Shown here one piece after another: positions 17,978-26,967 of a stretch of 64,000 bases of DNA (position 1 is its first letter; each line of letters begins with the position of its first letter). The DNA lies in the NCBI RefSeq assembly GCF_000685395.1, contig NZ_AVSQ01000013.1, positions 62,001 to 126,000 of the forward strand, in the 5' to 3' direction. The notes beneath the pieces were generated by a model. The model was not told the DNA's origin and made no database searches. It saw nothing but the letters and a program-made list of their open reading frames with translations. The stretch comes from Candidatus Nitrosotenuis chungbukensis (GTDB lineage: Archaea; Thermoproteota; Nitrososphaeria; Nitrososphaerales; Nitrosopumilaceae). A program made the position numbers and the translations under genes.

Positions 17978-18400
17978 ATGAGCGAAGAACAAGCCCAGCA
18001 GCTTCTTTACCAAATGCAAATGCTTGAGTCCTATACTGCGAGCATGGATCAAAAAGAAGAAGCAATTATGACTTTTCTGCGTGAAGCCGTATCCTCAGTT
18101 GAATCCGTTAGGGGAATTAACCAAAAGCAAGAGTTCGAATCACTAATTCCTGTGGGACTTGGCACATATGTCAAGGCCAACGTTTCTGGAACATCAAAGG
18201 TATTGATAGATGTTGGTGCGGGGATAATGGTGGAAAAGGAACACGATTCTGCCATAAACTATCTTGAATCAAGAATAAAGGAGCTCCAGGTGGCACTAAA
18301 CGAGACTGCGTCACAAAAACATCAGGTCTTGATGAGACTAGAGCAACTAAAACAGGAAATGAATCGATTAATACAATCTGCAAATCCCCCCAAACAGTGA
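17978..18400 (+). CDS. pfdA: prefoldin subunit alpha
   Basis: 140 residues with the prefoldin pattern: two long coiled-coil helices (about residues 1-50 and 90-135) flanking a beta-hairpin core (LIPVGLGTYVKANVSG...DVGAGIMVEK). The alpha subunit pairs with beta (pfdB at 47983) into an alpha2-beta4 jellyfish that holds unfolded proteins. Directly upstream of ftsY with six bases between, an order conserved in archaea. Confidence 0.93.
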   Translation: MSEEQAQQLLYQMQMLESYTASMDQKEEAIMTFLREAVSSVESVRGINQKQEFESLIPVGLGTYVKANVSGTSKVLIDVGAGIMVEKEHDSAINYLESRIKELQVALNETASQKHQVLMRLEQLKQEMNRLIQSANPPKQ

Positions 18401-18406
18401 GACTTC

Positions 18407-19768
18407 ATGTTTGATAAATTACGTAGTGCCTTTTCATCTGTCACTAAAAGCCTTGGTGAAAAGGAACTAAAAGAAAATGATATCGATGATCTCTTATTCC
18501 AATTAGAAATCGCGCTAATGGAATCCGACGTTGCAACCGAAGTAATAGATGCAATCAAATCTGATCTTAAAAAAAAGTTAATCGGAACATCTGTTGATAG
18601 AAAAGAAATTGAATCCTTTGTCAAAAACAGTCTAATTCAGAGCATTTCTGATCTTTTCGACGCGGCAGGCACTGTTGATATAATGTCTAGGATCAACACA
18701 AAGAAAAATTCTGGCGAGCCATGCGTTATTCTGTTTGTTGGAATTAATGGGACTGGAAAAACAACCACTCTTGCAAAACTAGGACATCTTTTAAAGGAAA
18801 ATAAATTTTCAATAGTTATTGCAGCTGCAGATACGTTTCGAGCAGGTGCAATAGAACAACTGACAGAACATGCAAACCGGTTGAACCTTAAGATAATTGC
18901 GCAAAATTATGGCTCTGATCCTGCGGCAGTTGCACGAGACGCAGTACTGTATGCCAAATCGCACAAAATTGACTGTGTTTTGATTGACACTGCAGGAAGA
19001 ATGCAGACAAGCAAAAACCTCATGGATCAAATTGAAAAAATTACCAAGGTGGTAAAACCAGATCTGAAAATCTTTGTAGGTGACTCGTTGGCTGGAAACG
19101 ACACTGTCAACCAGGCAAGGGAGTTTTATCAGCACGTGCAGTTTGATGGTGCGATACTGACAAAAAGCGATGCCGATGCTCGTGGAGGGGCGGCGTTATC
19201 TGTAGTTAAAATCACATCAAAGCCAATCTTGTATGTGGGCGTAGGTCAGGAATATTCGGACCTAAAACCCTTTGATAAGCAGGTATTCCTTGAGGCAGTC
19301 TTTGGCAGTGGAGATGACTACAAACCAGAACCAAAACCAGAACCAAAACCAGAACCAAAACCAGAACCAAAACCAGAACCAAAACCAGAACCAAAACCAG
19401 AACCAAAACCAGAACCAAAACCAGAACCAAAACCAGAACCAAAACCAGAACCAAAACCAGAACCAAAACCAGAACCAAAACCAGAACCAAAAAAAGTCTC
19501 AGATCCATTCGAAGGAATCAAGGATCAAGACATCTCCACGTATGCTGACTTGTATGATGTCCCGCCACCAGAAAATGACGAAGATGCGTTTACCATGGCC
19601 AAAAACATTAGAAACTGGATAGCCAACGGTCGTCCAAAGCCAGGCCAGCCGCCAAAGAAAGAGTCGGAATCAAAATTATCAGAAGTTGAAGAGCCCAAAG
19701 AAAAACAAAAAGAAGATAAAAAAGAAGAGGAACCAAAAAAGAAGCGGCGTTTTGGTTGGTTCAAATGA
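18407..19768 (+). CDS. ftsY: signal recognition particle receptor FtsY with a C-terminal (PEPK)14 extension
   Basis: 453 residues. N domain at about 1-95. The GTPase G domain has [13 protein letters not shown] near residue 108, DTAGRMQT near 195, [12 protein letters not shown] near 253 and [12 protein letters not shown] near 281, and is complete by about residue 300. A tail follows that is not usual for FtsY: fourteen exact Pro-Glu-Pro-Lys units (residues 307-362), a short conserved-looking segment ([19 protein letters not shown]...[12 protein letters not shown]), a Lys/Glu-rich stretch and a basic-aromatic end ([10 protein letters not shown]). FtsY docks SRP-ribosome complexes at SecYE. Its stop overlaps the argF start (ATGA). 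Confidence 0.95.
   Translation: MFDKLRSAFSSVTKSLGEKELKENDIDDLLFQLEIALMESDVATEVIDAIKSDLKKKLIGTSVDRKEIESFVKNSLIQSISDLFDAAGTVDIMSRINTKKNSGEPCVILFVGINGTGKTTTLAKLGHLLKENKFSIVIAAADTFRAGAIEQLTEHANRLNLKIIAQNYGSDPAAVARDAVLYAKSHKIDCVLIDTAGRMQTSKNLMDQIEKITKVVKPDLKIFVGDSLAGNDTVNQAREFYQHVQFDGAILTKSDADARGGAALSVVKITSKPILYVGVGQEYSDLKPFDKQVFLEAVFGSGDDYKPEPKPEPKPEPKPEPKPEPKPEPKPEPKPEPKPEPKPEPKPEPKPEPKPEPKPEPKKVSDPFEGIKDQDISTYADLYDVPPPENDEDAFTMAKNIRNWIANGRPKPGQPPKKESESKLSEVEEPKEKQKEDKKEEEPKKKRRFGWFK
19325..19492 (+). repeat. 14 perfect tandem copies of a 12-bp unit inside ftsY
   Basis: The unit CCAGAACCAAAA is repeated exactly fourteen times (168 bases) without a mismatch, encoding Pro-Glu-Pro-Lys each time. 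Because the unit is a multiple of three, gain or loss of copies keeps ftsY in frame. The repeat also opens false frames on both strands. Perfect identity at all third positions suggests recent expansion or homogenisation by slippage. Confidence 0.97.
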
Positions 19769-20670
19769 TAAAATCTAAAGATGTGTTGACACTGGATGAG
19801 GTTGATAAGAAAGAGCTAGTGCAGATACTGGACCTTGCGATAAAACTAAAAAAAGATCTCAAAAAAGGAATTTCAAAACCGCTATTAAAAAATAAAACAC
19901 TTGCAATGATATTTCAAAAACCGTCAACTCGAACACGCATAAGTTTTGAGGCAGGGATGTTCCAGCTTGGAGGCCATGCTCTAAATCTTTCCTCACAGGA
20001 ATTACAGCTATCTCGTGGAGAGACAGTCGAGGACACTGCAAAAACAATCTCTAGGTATGCAGATGTAATCATGGCACGCGTCTACGAACATTCTACAGTT
20101 GAGGCACTGGCAAAAAATTCCAAAGTTCCGGTAATCAACGGTCTATCCAACTCATTTCACCCATGCCAAATTCTGGCAGATCTGATGACTATCAAAGAAA
20201 AGAAAGGAAAACTCAAGGGACTAAAACTTGCTTGGATTGGCGATGGCAACAATGTGTGTAACTCAATGATTTATGGCTGCGCCAAGGCGGAAATTTCCAT
20301 ATCTATTGCAACCCCAAAAGGATTTGAACCAAGTCCCAAAGTAATCCAAAACTGCAAAAAATTAATCGATATCGAACTAACTCAGGATCCGCAAAAGGCA
20401 GTATTGAACTCTGACGTTGTGGTTACAGACACGTTTGTATCAATTCATGACGATCCGAAACGACTCAAAAAATTCTACCCAAAGTATCAGGTCAACTCTT
20501 CGCTTATGGCAAAAGCTAACGAAAGCGCCATTTTCATGCACTGTCTTCCAGCAAAAAGGGGTCAAGAGGTAACTGCCTCTGTAATAGATGGATCACAATC
20601 AGTTGTCTGGGATGAGGCAGAAAACAGGCTCCATTCCCAAAAAGCATTACTTGCATCTCTTTCTATCTAA
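19765..20670 (+). CDS. argF: ornithine carbamoyltransferase
   Basis: 301 residues when started at the ATG at 19765, which overlaps the ftsY stop. It joins carbamoyl phosphate and ornithine to give citrulline in arginine synthesis. The carbamoyl-phosphate motif STRTRISFE lies near residue 52, followed by [11 protein letters not shown] (ornithine domain hinge) and [11 protein letters not shown] near the C-terminus with the catalytic Cys. A frame three codons longer starts with TTG but lies inside ftsY. Confidence 0.95.
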   Translation: MIKSKDVLTLDEVDKKELVQILDLAIKLKKDLKKGISKPLLKNKTLAMIFQKPSTRTRISFEAGMFQLGGHALNLSSQELQLSRGETVEDTAKTISRYADVIMARVYEHSTVEALAKNSKVPVINGLSNSFHPCQILADLMTIKEKKGKLKGLKLAWIGDGNNVCNSMIYGCAKAEISISIATPKGFEPSPKVIQNCKKLIDIELTQDPQKAVLNSDVVVTDTFVSIHDDPKRLKKFYPKYQVNSSLMAKANESAIFMHCLPAKRGQEVTASVIDGSQSVVWDEAENRLHSQKALLASLSI

Positions 20671-20671
20671 C

Positions 20672-20680
20672 GTTTATAAG
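20672..20680 (+). promoter_or_regulatory. TATA-like box before rpl18
   Basis: GTTTATAAG sits 30-38 bases before the rpl18 ATG, right behind the argF stop. It probably starts the long rpl18-to-cbf5 transcript with a short leader. Confidence 0.5.
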
Positions 20681-20709
20681 AGTAGTTCAAAAATTTCATC
20701 AATATCGCA

Positions 20710-21192
20710 ATGGCTTATTCCACCATACTACGACGATTACGTGATGAGAAGACCAACTATAAGAAGCGTAAGCTAATGCTTATGGGCAGGCGTGATTTTG
20801 TCACAATTCAGATTTCTAACGAAAATACTCTAGTTCAAATTCATAAACCAGAAATGAAAGGAGATCTGGTAATCGCATCTGCTCACTCTAGATTCTTAAT
20901 ACAAAAAGGCTGGAAGGGATCAAGAAAAAACGTCCCAGCAGCATATCTTACAGGTTATCTTGCAGGCAAAAAGGCACTCTCAAAGGGAGCCAAAGACGCA
21001 ATCATGTATAGCGGAACAAGAAAGTATACCCAAAGAATGTCCGCTGCTCTAAAAGGAGTCATTGATGCTGGTTTGACAATACCTGCCGGCGAAGAATCCC
21101 TCCCAAGTGCCGACAGAATAAATGGAGAGCACCTTAAAGTAAAAAACGATGTTGCAAAAATCAAATCCACAATTGATAGTGAGGTCAAGTAG
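20710..21192 (+). CDS. rpl18: ribosomal protein L18
   Basis: 160 residues of the archaeal/eukaryotic L18/L5e form, which binds 5S rRNA. The segments RRDFVTIQISNENTLVQI, KNVPAAYLTGYLAGKKAL and PAGEESLPSADRINGEH are typical. First gene of the distal spc-type operon in this window. It ends two bases before rps5. Confidence 0.95.
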   Translation: MAYSTILRRLRDEKTNYKKRKLMLMGRRDFVTIQISNENTLVQIHKPEMKGDLVIASAHSRFLIQKGWKGSRKNVPAAYLTGYLAGKKALSKGAKDAIMYSGTRKYTQRMSAALKGVIDAGLTIPAGEESLPSADRINGEHLKVKNDVAKIKSTIDSEVK

Positions 21193-21194
21193 AC

Positions 21195-21908
21195 ATGAGT
21201 GAAACACAAACTCCAAAATCAGACGCACCTTCTAGTGCGCCAAGATCAGATTCTCGCGGATACGGACAAAGGGGAGACAGACCAAGAGGAGACAGACGTG
21301 GTGGATTCAAAAAAGAAGAAGAGGTTTGGGTGCCTCGCACAGAGCTTGGCAAAAAAGTTGCCACTGGCCTCATTACAACAATGGATGAAATTTATGCTAA
21401 CGGACTTAGAATACAAGAAGCAGGAATAATCAAAAAACTACTGCCTGACCTGAAAACCGAAGTCATCGACGTCGGCATGGTACAAAAAATGACACCAAAC
21501 GGCCAAGCAACAAAATTCAAGGCACTTGTTGCGGCAGGAAACGAAAACGGCTATCTTGGAATTGGCCAAGGAAAATCAAAACAAATGAGAATTGCAATTG
21601 AAAAAGCAACAACTAACGCTTACCTCAACGTCAGTCCTGTAAAACTTGGCTGTGGAAGCTGGGAATGCAGATGCGACAAACCTCACTCCGTCCCATTCAA
21701 AGTACGTGGAAAGGGTGGCAGCGTTGTTGTCGAAATTGTACCTGCGCCAAGAGGATTAGGTTTGGTTGCAGGTGGAAAAATTAGAAATCTTCTCAAACTT
21801 GCAGGCCTTAAAGATGCATGGACCACAGCAAAGGGCTCAACTGCCACAATGGGTTCTACATCAAAAGCAATACTGGAATGTCTACGACAGACATTTAGTC
21901 AGGGTTGA
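21195..21908 (+). CDS. rps5: ribosomal protein S5
   Basis: 237 residues. An Arg/Gly/Asp-rich N-terminal extension of about 45 residues precedes the S5 core. The core has the double-stranded RNA-binding fold (VVAAGNENGYLGIGQGKSK) and the archaeal Cys-bearing segment CGSWECRCDKPHSVPF near residue 153. It guards decoding accuracy in the small subunit. The stop overlaps a TTG in the next frame, but rpl30 probably starts at the following ATG. Confidence 0.95.
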   Translation: MSETQTPKSDAPSSAPRSDSRGYGQRGDRPRGDRRGGFKKEEEVWVPRTELGKKVATGLITTMDEIYANGLRIQEAGIIKKLLPDLKTEVIDVGMVQKMTPNGQATKFKALVAAGNENGYLGIGQGKSKQMRIAIEKATTNAYLNVSPVKLGCGSWECRCDKPHSVPFKVRGKGGSVVVEIVPAPRGLGLVAGGKIRNLLKLAGLKDAWTTAKGSTATMGSTSKAILECLRQTFSQG

Positions 21909-21913
21909 TAAAA

Positions 21914-22381
21914 ATGGCAAAAGCATACCTCGTAGTCAGAATGAGCGGACAAATTAACGTCCCACACTGGGCAAAAACAACACTGCAACTCTTAAAACTA
22001 GACAAGAAATTTAGAGCGACAATAATTCCAGCCAAGGACAACACGCTTGGAATGCTAGACAAAGTCAAACACTATGTATCGTACCAAGAAGCAAATCTTG
22101 ACATCACGAAAGAACTTCTAAATAAAAAGGGCAGAAAGGAAGGATACAAAAAAATCACAAACGCAGACTTGGAAAAATCTGGATTTAAAACAATAGATGA
22201 TCTTGCAGCCTCACTAAACGAAGGTAAAATCTCATTAAACAAAGTAAAACCACTCAAACCCTGGTTTGCACTTGCTCCACCAAGAAGCGGCTTTAAACGA
22301 AGCACACGAAAAACATATGGTGAAGGCGGCATACTTGGAAAAAACAAAGACCTCATCGAGCTTGTCAAGAGAATGATTTAG
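21914..22381 (+). CDS. rpl30: ribosomal protein L30
   Basis: 155 residues from the ATG at 21914 (MAKAYLVVRMSGQINVP); a TTG nine bases upstream is possible. The L30 core covers the first 60 residues, and the archaeal/eukaryotic L7-type extension follows, ending with PRSGFKRSTRKTYGEGG. Its stop is followed at once by the rpl15 ATG. Confidence 0.94.
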   Translation: MAKAYLVVRMSGQINVPHWAKTTLQLLKLDKKFRATIIPAKDNTLGMLDKVKHYVSYQEANLDITKELLNKKGRKEGYKKITNADLEKSGFKTIDDLAASLNEGKISLNKVKPLKPWFALAPPRSGFKRSTRKTYGEGGILGKNKDLIELVKRMI

Positions 22382-22804
22382 ATGGCAACAAGACTACGAA
22401 AGACAAGAAAGTTCAGAGGCTCCAGAACTCATGGCTGGGGACAAATAGGACAGCACAGAGCAAGTGGTCACAAAGGTGGACTTGGCAAATCAGGACTGCA
22501 CAAGCACCTGTACAGCACTTTACTGAAATTTGATCCTGATCACTTTGGTCACGATTCCACTCATCCACCTCACCCAAACATAATAAAAAAATGGGCTAGT
22601 GTAAGAGACCTAGACGATATATTTGCAAAACATGGAAAGCTGGAAGGCAACAGAAAGCTAATAGATCTTACCAGTCTGGGATACGACAAACTTCTTGGTG
22701 GAGGACAGGTAAAGAATGCCTACTTAGTCAAGGTAGAACAATACACCGCCTCTGCGGAAGACAAGATCAAAAAAGTCGGGGGAGAGGTGTTAGTCGTTGA
22801 GTGA
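22382..22804 (+). CDS. rpl15: ribosomal protein L15
   Basis: 140 residues, archaeal L15/L27Ae form. The N-terminal Gly/Arg/His-rich stretch (RKFRGSRTHGWGQIGQHRASGHKGG) inserts into rRNA; the C-terminal globular part includes KLLGGGQVKNAYLVKV. It overlaps secY by eight bases. Confidence 0.95.
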   Translation: MATRLRKTRKFRGSRTHGWGQIGQHRASGHKGGLGKSGLHKHLYSTLLKFDPDHFGHDSTHPPHPNIIKKWASVRDLDDIFAKHGKLEGNRKLIDLTSLGYDKLLGGGQVKNAYLVKVEQYTASAEDKIKKVGGEVLVVE

Positions 22805-24224
22805 AGGAACAATCACTGCACTAGTCAAGAAAATAGTGCTAAAATCTGAACCCTATCTAGTACAAGTACCAAAACCAAAAAAGAAACTTTCGCTACAGAC
22901 TAGACTGATTTGGACAGGAATCGCTTTACTAATTTACCAGGTAATGGGCCAAACTCCACTTTTTGGTGCGACTACCCCGCAATTTGACTTTCTGGCATTT
23001 GCCAGAGTAATTTTTGCATCTCAGCAAGGAACCCTGATTGAGCTTGGAATAGGACCGATAGTCACCGCAGGACTCTTGATGCAGTTGCTAAAAGGATCAG
23101 AAATTCTGAAATTTGACTTTAAGAATCCTGAAGAGAGGGGAGCCTTCCAGACAGCGACAAAGATAGTCACTTACATCGTAATCATAGTTGAATCAGTAGT
23201 ATATGCCATGGCAGTTTATGGCCCAGGAGTCACGCCAGACGTACTTTATGTGATAACAGGGCAACTAATTGCCGCATCTATACTGATAATGTTCCTTGAC
23301 GAGCTTGTCCAAAAAGGATGGGGTCTTGGCAGCGGAATCAGTGTTTTCATCATGGCAGGAGTTGCACAACAAATAGTGTGGAGTCTCTTTAGCCCAATCC
23401 CAGCAGGAGACGGAAGCATGGTTGGGCTCATACCGTACATTGGGCAGTCCATCACCAGTGCCAATCTGTCAGATATAATGTTCAGAAGCAATAATCTGCC
23501 AAGCCTGCTTAGCATGTCAATGACTGCCGGCATATTGCTGATCCTAGTTTACACTCAGGGAATGAAAGTGGAAATACCTATTGTCTCTACAAAATACCGA
23601 GGATTCTCCGCTACATATCCGATCAAACTCATGTATGTTTCAAACATTCCAGTTATTCTTGCATCTGCACTAACTGCAAACGCGGTGTTTATGGGCCAGA
23701 TGTTGTGGGCTAACTTTAATCCACGAAACAATAATGCACTTTTTAACATACTTGGACAATTTGATCCTACCAGTCCCTCTACACCGATAGGCGGAATCAT
23801 CTACTATATCACGCCTCCAAGAGGATTCACGATTGCAGCCCTTGACCCTATACGAGCTCTAGTTTACGTTTTGTTTATGATTGGAATTGTAATCGTGTTT
23901 GGAAGACTGTGGGTAGAGCTTGGTGGATTATCTCCAAAGAGCGCAGCAAAGAACCTGCTTGACGCCGATGTCCAAGTTCCAGGATTTAGAAGATCAAATC
24001 AACCAGTTGAGGCACTTCTTAACAAATACATCCCATCTGTAACCATAATCGGTTCGGCAATACTTGGCGCGCTAGCTGGCGTATCTGATGTTCTTGGAGT
24101 GATTGGTGGTGGAGTAGGCATATTGCTGATGGTTGATATCTTGATTAACTATTACCAACAATTGATTCGAGAACAAGTCGAAGTTGTCATGCCTCGTCTG
24201 GGTGCGTTACTTGGGCGAAAGTAA
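22797..24224 (+). CDS. secY: protein translocase subunit SecY (Sec61 alpha)
   Basis: 475 residues with about ten membrane spans. It is the pore of the Sec translocon. The plug and pore-lining region begins near MGQTPLFGATTPQ, the archaeal motif LIELGIGPIVTAGLLMQLL is visible near residue 82, and the cytoplasmic loops KYRGFSATYPIKLMY and RVIF-type segments bind the ribosome and SRP receptor. TTG start inside the end of rpl15. With secE (10881) and ftsY (18407), the main cotranslational export parts are in this window. Confidence 0.96.
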   Translation: MSEGTITALVKKIVLKSEPYLVQVPKPKKKLSLQTRLIWTGIALLIYQVMGQTPLFGATTPQFDFLAFARVIFASQQGTLIELGIGPIVTAGLLMQLLKGSEILKFDFKNPEERGAFQTATKIVTYIVIIVESVVYAMAVYGPGVTPDVLYVITGQLIAASILIMFLDELVQKGWGLGSGISVFIMAGVAQQIVWSLFSPIPAGDGSMVGLIPYIGQSITSANLSDIMFRSNNLPSLLSMSMTAGILLILVYTQGMKVEIPIVSTKYRGFSATYPIKLMYVSNIPVILASALTANAVFMGQMLWANFNPRNNNALFNILGQFDPTSPSTPIGGIIYYITPPRGFTIAALDPIRALVYVLFMIGIVIVFGRLWVELGGLSPKSAAKNLLDADVQVPGFRRSNQPVEALLNKYIPSVTIIGSAILGALAGVSDVLGVIGGGVGILLMVDILINYYQQLIREQVEVVMPRLGALLGRK

Positions 24225-24789
24225 AAAAGTCATAATGGTTGGAATTGCAGGTGTTGGAAAAACAACACTCGTGGCAAAAATTGTTGAACTCTTAAACAGC
24301 CGCAAGAAAAGTGTCAGCGTTCACAGCTTTGGAACCGTCATGTTTGAAGAAGCGAAAAAAATGGGAATTAATGACAGGGACGAGCTAAGAAAATTATCTG
24401 TATCAAAGCAAAGAGAACTTCAAACAAAGGCAGCTCAAATAATTGCGGAATTTAACGATAATGTGGTAATTATTGATACCCACGCATTCATCTCAACTAA
24501 AGAGGGATTTTACCCTGGCCTGCCGTACCACGTCCTTGAGGAGCTAGAACCTGCAAACTTTATCTCAGTTTCCGCAAGGCCTGAGGAAATCTATAATCGA
24601 AGAATGAAAGATACCACAAGAAACAGGGACATTGTCTCAATAGATAGCATAAAAAAGGAGCTGGCAGTCCAAGATGCAATGCTTTCAAGCTGCGCAGTGT
24701 TGACTGGCTCCCCAATGAAATCAATCCTAAATACGGAAGGTAACATCGAGGAGGCAGCCGAAGAGGTAATAAACGCAATAGGATTTTGA
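24211..24789 (+). CDS. adkA: adenylate kinase, archaeal type
   Basis: 192 residues from the TTG at 24211 (GESKKVIMVGIAGVGKTT). It interconverts ATP + AMP and 2 ADP. The Walker A loop GIAGVGKTT is followed by DTHAFISTKEGFYPGLP, typical of the archaeal AdkA family rather than the bacterial form. The frame is open 27 bases further upstream within secY. It follows secY in the conserved archaeal order, overlapping it by 14 bases. Confidence 0.9.
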   Translation: MGESKKVIMVGIAGVGKTTLVAKIVELLNSRKKSVSVHSFGTVMFEEAKKMGINDRDELRKLSVSKQRELQTKAAQIIAEFNDNVVIIDTHAFISTKEGFYPGLPYHVLEELEPANFISVSARPEEIYNRRMKDTTRNRDIVSIDSIKKELAVQDAMLSSCAVLTGSPMKSILNTEGNIEEAAEEVINAIGF

Positions 24790-24791
24790 AC

Positions 24792-25409
24792 ATGGAACCA
24801 ATCATAATATTACATTTTTTACAGTCAATACTCCTTCAAGGCGATTTGCTTGGTATACAAAGCGGACCGCTTGGCAGCGCAGACCCAATAGTAAAGGGAA
24901 TGATTCCAGCAATGTTTGGAATCACTGGAATTGCAATTCTTCTAAATTTGTTTAATGCCGTAGTGAGAAAAAAACTCGTTGATCAGCAAAAGCTGCAACG
25001 AATCATGAGGGAAACAAAGGCATGGCAAAAAGAGCGCATGGCCGCATTTAGATCAAAGGATGTGGAAAAACAGGCAGAGCTAAACAAGAAATCCTCCTAC
25101 ATGAGCAAGCTCAACCAAGAAATGATGCAAATGAACATGAGGCCAATGATGATTACGTTTGTACCGCTGATTCTGGTTTTCTATTTCGTACTTCCTCCCC
25201 TGTTTTCATATACTGTGGCAGTGTCGCCAATTTCGCTAAATGTGATTCCTTATCACTTTTTTGAGCTTACGTGTACTGCTGACAAAATTGATGGAAAAAT
25301 ATGCAACAACGTAAACGATGTTTATTTCTGGGCTTGGTACTTTTTGGCATCAATTACATTTAGCGGTATAGTAATGAAACTGACCAAAACTTCAATGGAT
25401 TTATCGTAA
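24792..25409 (+). CDS. EMC3/DUF106-type membrane insertase-like protein
   Basis: 205 residues from ATG 24792; a TTG at 24786 overlapping the adk stop is an alternative. It has one N-terminal membrane span (near MIPAMFGITGIAILLNLF), a charged coiled region rich in Lys/Gln/Met (about residues 60-115, with KLNQEMMQMNMRPMM), and two further spans. This matches the archaeal DUF106 family, related to EMC3, TMCO1 and the YidC/Oxa1 insertases. Its place between adk and cmk, next to secY, supports a role in membrane protein insertion. Confidence 0.87.
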   Translation: MEPIIILHFLQSILLQGDLLGIQSGPLGSADPIVKGMIPAMFGITGIAILLNLFNAVVRKKLVDQQKLQRIMRETKAWQKERMAAFRSKDVEKQAELNKKSSYMSKLNQEMMQMNMRPMMITFVPLILVFYFVLPPLFSYTVAVSPISLNVIPYHFFELTCTADKIDGKICNNVNDVYFWAWYFLASITFSGIVMKLTKTSMDLS

Positions 25410-25410
25410 C

Positions 25411-25971
25411 TTGATAAAATCAATCGTCATTTCTGGGCCTCCAGCTATTGGCAAAACCACAGTTTCAAAAGGACTCGCAAAAGAATTTGGCCTGCAAAGC
25501 CTAAGTGGCGGCGACGTTCTAAAGGACTTTGCACAAGAACAAGGGTTTCAAACAGGCGGTGACGACTGGTGGGATACAAAAGACGGAATGAAATTCCTAA
25601 ACCAAAGAAAGGACAATTATGAATTTGACCGAAAGGTGGACGAAAAATTAAAGGATATTTTTCTCAAAGGAAACGTGGTAATAACGAGCTATACGCTGCC
25701 ATGGCTTGTCAAAGACGGAGTAAAAATCTGGCTTGCAGGCTCTCAGGAAAACAGTGCAAAACGCATGCAAATTAGGGATAATATGCCGCTTTTAGAAGCG
25801 TTGGGCATTGTCAAAAAAAGATATGAAGAAAATAAGAATTTGTACAAAAAATTATACGGCTTTGACTTTGGAGATGATTTATCCGTATTTGACATCATAA
25901 TTGATACTGACGGGCTTGATGCAAGCAAGGTTCTGACAACTGCGATAGAAAAGGTGCACAAAATATTTTGA
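25411..25971 (+). CDS. cmk: cytidylate kinase
   Basis: 186 residues. It phosphorylates CMP/dCMP with ATP. The Walker A loop is ISGPPAIGKTTVSKGLA at the N-terminus, followed by LQSLSGGDVLKDFAQE, typical of the archaeal short form. TTG start one base after the upstream stop, and a TTGA overlap with cbf5 at the end, so it is tightly embedded in the operon. Confidence 0.9.
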   Translation: MIKSIVISGPPAIGKTTVSKGLAKEFGLQSLSGGDVLKDFAQEQGFQTGGDDWWDTKDGMKFLNQRKDNYEFDRKVDEKLKDIFLKGNVVITSYTLPWLVKDGVKIWLAGSQENSAKRMQIRDNMPLLEALGIVKKRYEENKNLYKKLYGFDFGDDLSVFDIIIDTDGLDASKVLTTAIEKVHKIF

Positions 25972-26966
25972 AACTACCTCAACTGCAAAATCTAGTCGTG
26001 CTTGACGATGATATAACAAATGATCAATACGGCGTATACTTTAACAAAAGAACAATCAACGACCTTCTAAACTACGGTCTTATTCTGCTTGACAAGCCAC
26101 CGGGACCGACAAGCCATGAGACTGTGGCATGGGCAAAAAGAATCCTAAAACTTCCAAAGATTGGTCACAGTGGGACGTTGGATCCTCAGGTTTCAGGCAT
26201 CCTGCCGCTTGGTCTTGGAGAAGCAACAAAGGCATTGGGCGTCTTGTTGCTTGGACCAAAAGAATACTATGGGCTGGGGAGATTGCACTCTCTTCCAAGC
26301 AAAGAAAAACTAGACGCCGTACTAAATCAATTTCACGGGGAAATTTTCCAAAAGCCACCTCAACGTTCTGCTGTCTTGCGCAAAACTCGAACAAGAACTA
26401 TCTATGAACTTGAACTGGTGGAACAAAAAGAGCGACTCTTGCTGCTGCGAGTACTGTGTGAGGCTGGAACTTACATTCGTAAGCTATTCTATGATATTGG
26501 TGAAATCCTGGGACCTGGCGCAACCATGGTTGAGCTTCGCCGTTCCCGTGTACACCAGTTCAACGAATCTAACAAGCTAGTTACCCTACATGAGCTTGCA
26601 GATGCATATGCGCAATGGGAAGAAAAAAAGGACGACTCCAAATTATACAAGATGATTCTCCCCATAGAACTCGCGTTGACTGAAATAAAGTCAGTCGTAA
26701 TACGTGACTCCGCAGTTGACGCACTGTGTCATGGAGCGCAACTTGCAATACCTGGAATTCTCCAGATATCCCCAAATCTTTCAAAAGGTGACCTTGTAGC
26801 TGTATATACGCAAAAAGGAGAAGTTGTAGCGCTTGCAGAATCTCTCTTGTCTGAAACCGAAATCAAGGATGCTACAAAGGGATATGCGTTTACCACAAAC
26901 AGAATAATCATGGCCCCAAACACCTATCCAAAAAACTGGCGCACAAAGGCCGTTCGACCAAAGTAG
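25968..26966 (+). CDS. cbf5: H/ACA RNA-guided pseudouridine synthase Cbf5
   Basis: 332 residues. Catalytic TruB-type domain with the active-site Asp in HSGTLDPQVSGILPLGLGEATK (near residue 70) and a C-terminal PUA domain (about 240-320, SAVDALCHGAQLAIPGI...GDLVAVYTQKGEVVALA). It is the catalytic subunit of H/ACA ribonucleoproteins with Nop10, Gar1 and L7Ae, and can act on tRNA U55. TTG start overlapping the cmk stop (TTGA). Last conserved gene of the operon. Confidence 0.95.
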   Translation: MKLPQLQNLVVLDDDITNDQYGVYFNKRTINDLLNYGLILLDKPPGPTSHETVAWAKRILKLPKIGHSGTLDPQVSGILPLGLGEATKALGVLLLGPKEYYGLGRLHSLPSKEKLDAVLNQFHGEIFQKPPQRSAVLRKTRTRTIYELELVEQKERLLLLRVLCEAGTYIRKLFYDIGEILGPGATMVELRRSRVHQFNESNKLVTLHELADAYAQWEEKKDDSKLYKMILPIELALTEIKSVVIRDSAVDALCHGAQLAIPGILQISPNLSKGDLVAVYTQKGEVVALAESLLSETEIKDATKGYAFTTNRIIMAPNTYPKNWRTKAVRPK

Positions 26967-26967
26967 C

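Noticed and set aside
19325-19492. Possible CRISPR-like array
   Set aside because: The units are directly adjacent and identical with no spacers, and they lie inside ftsY in frame.
19212-19622. Long open frames on both strands over the ftsY repeat (Gln/Asn-, Gly/Ser- and Leu/Val-rich products)
   Set aside because: They are by-products of the 12-bp repeat, which has no stop in several frames. They show no start context or family match.
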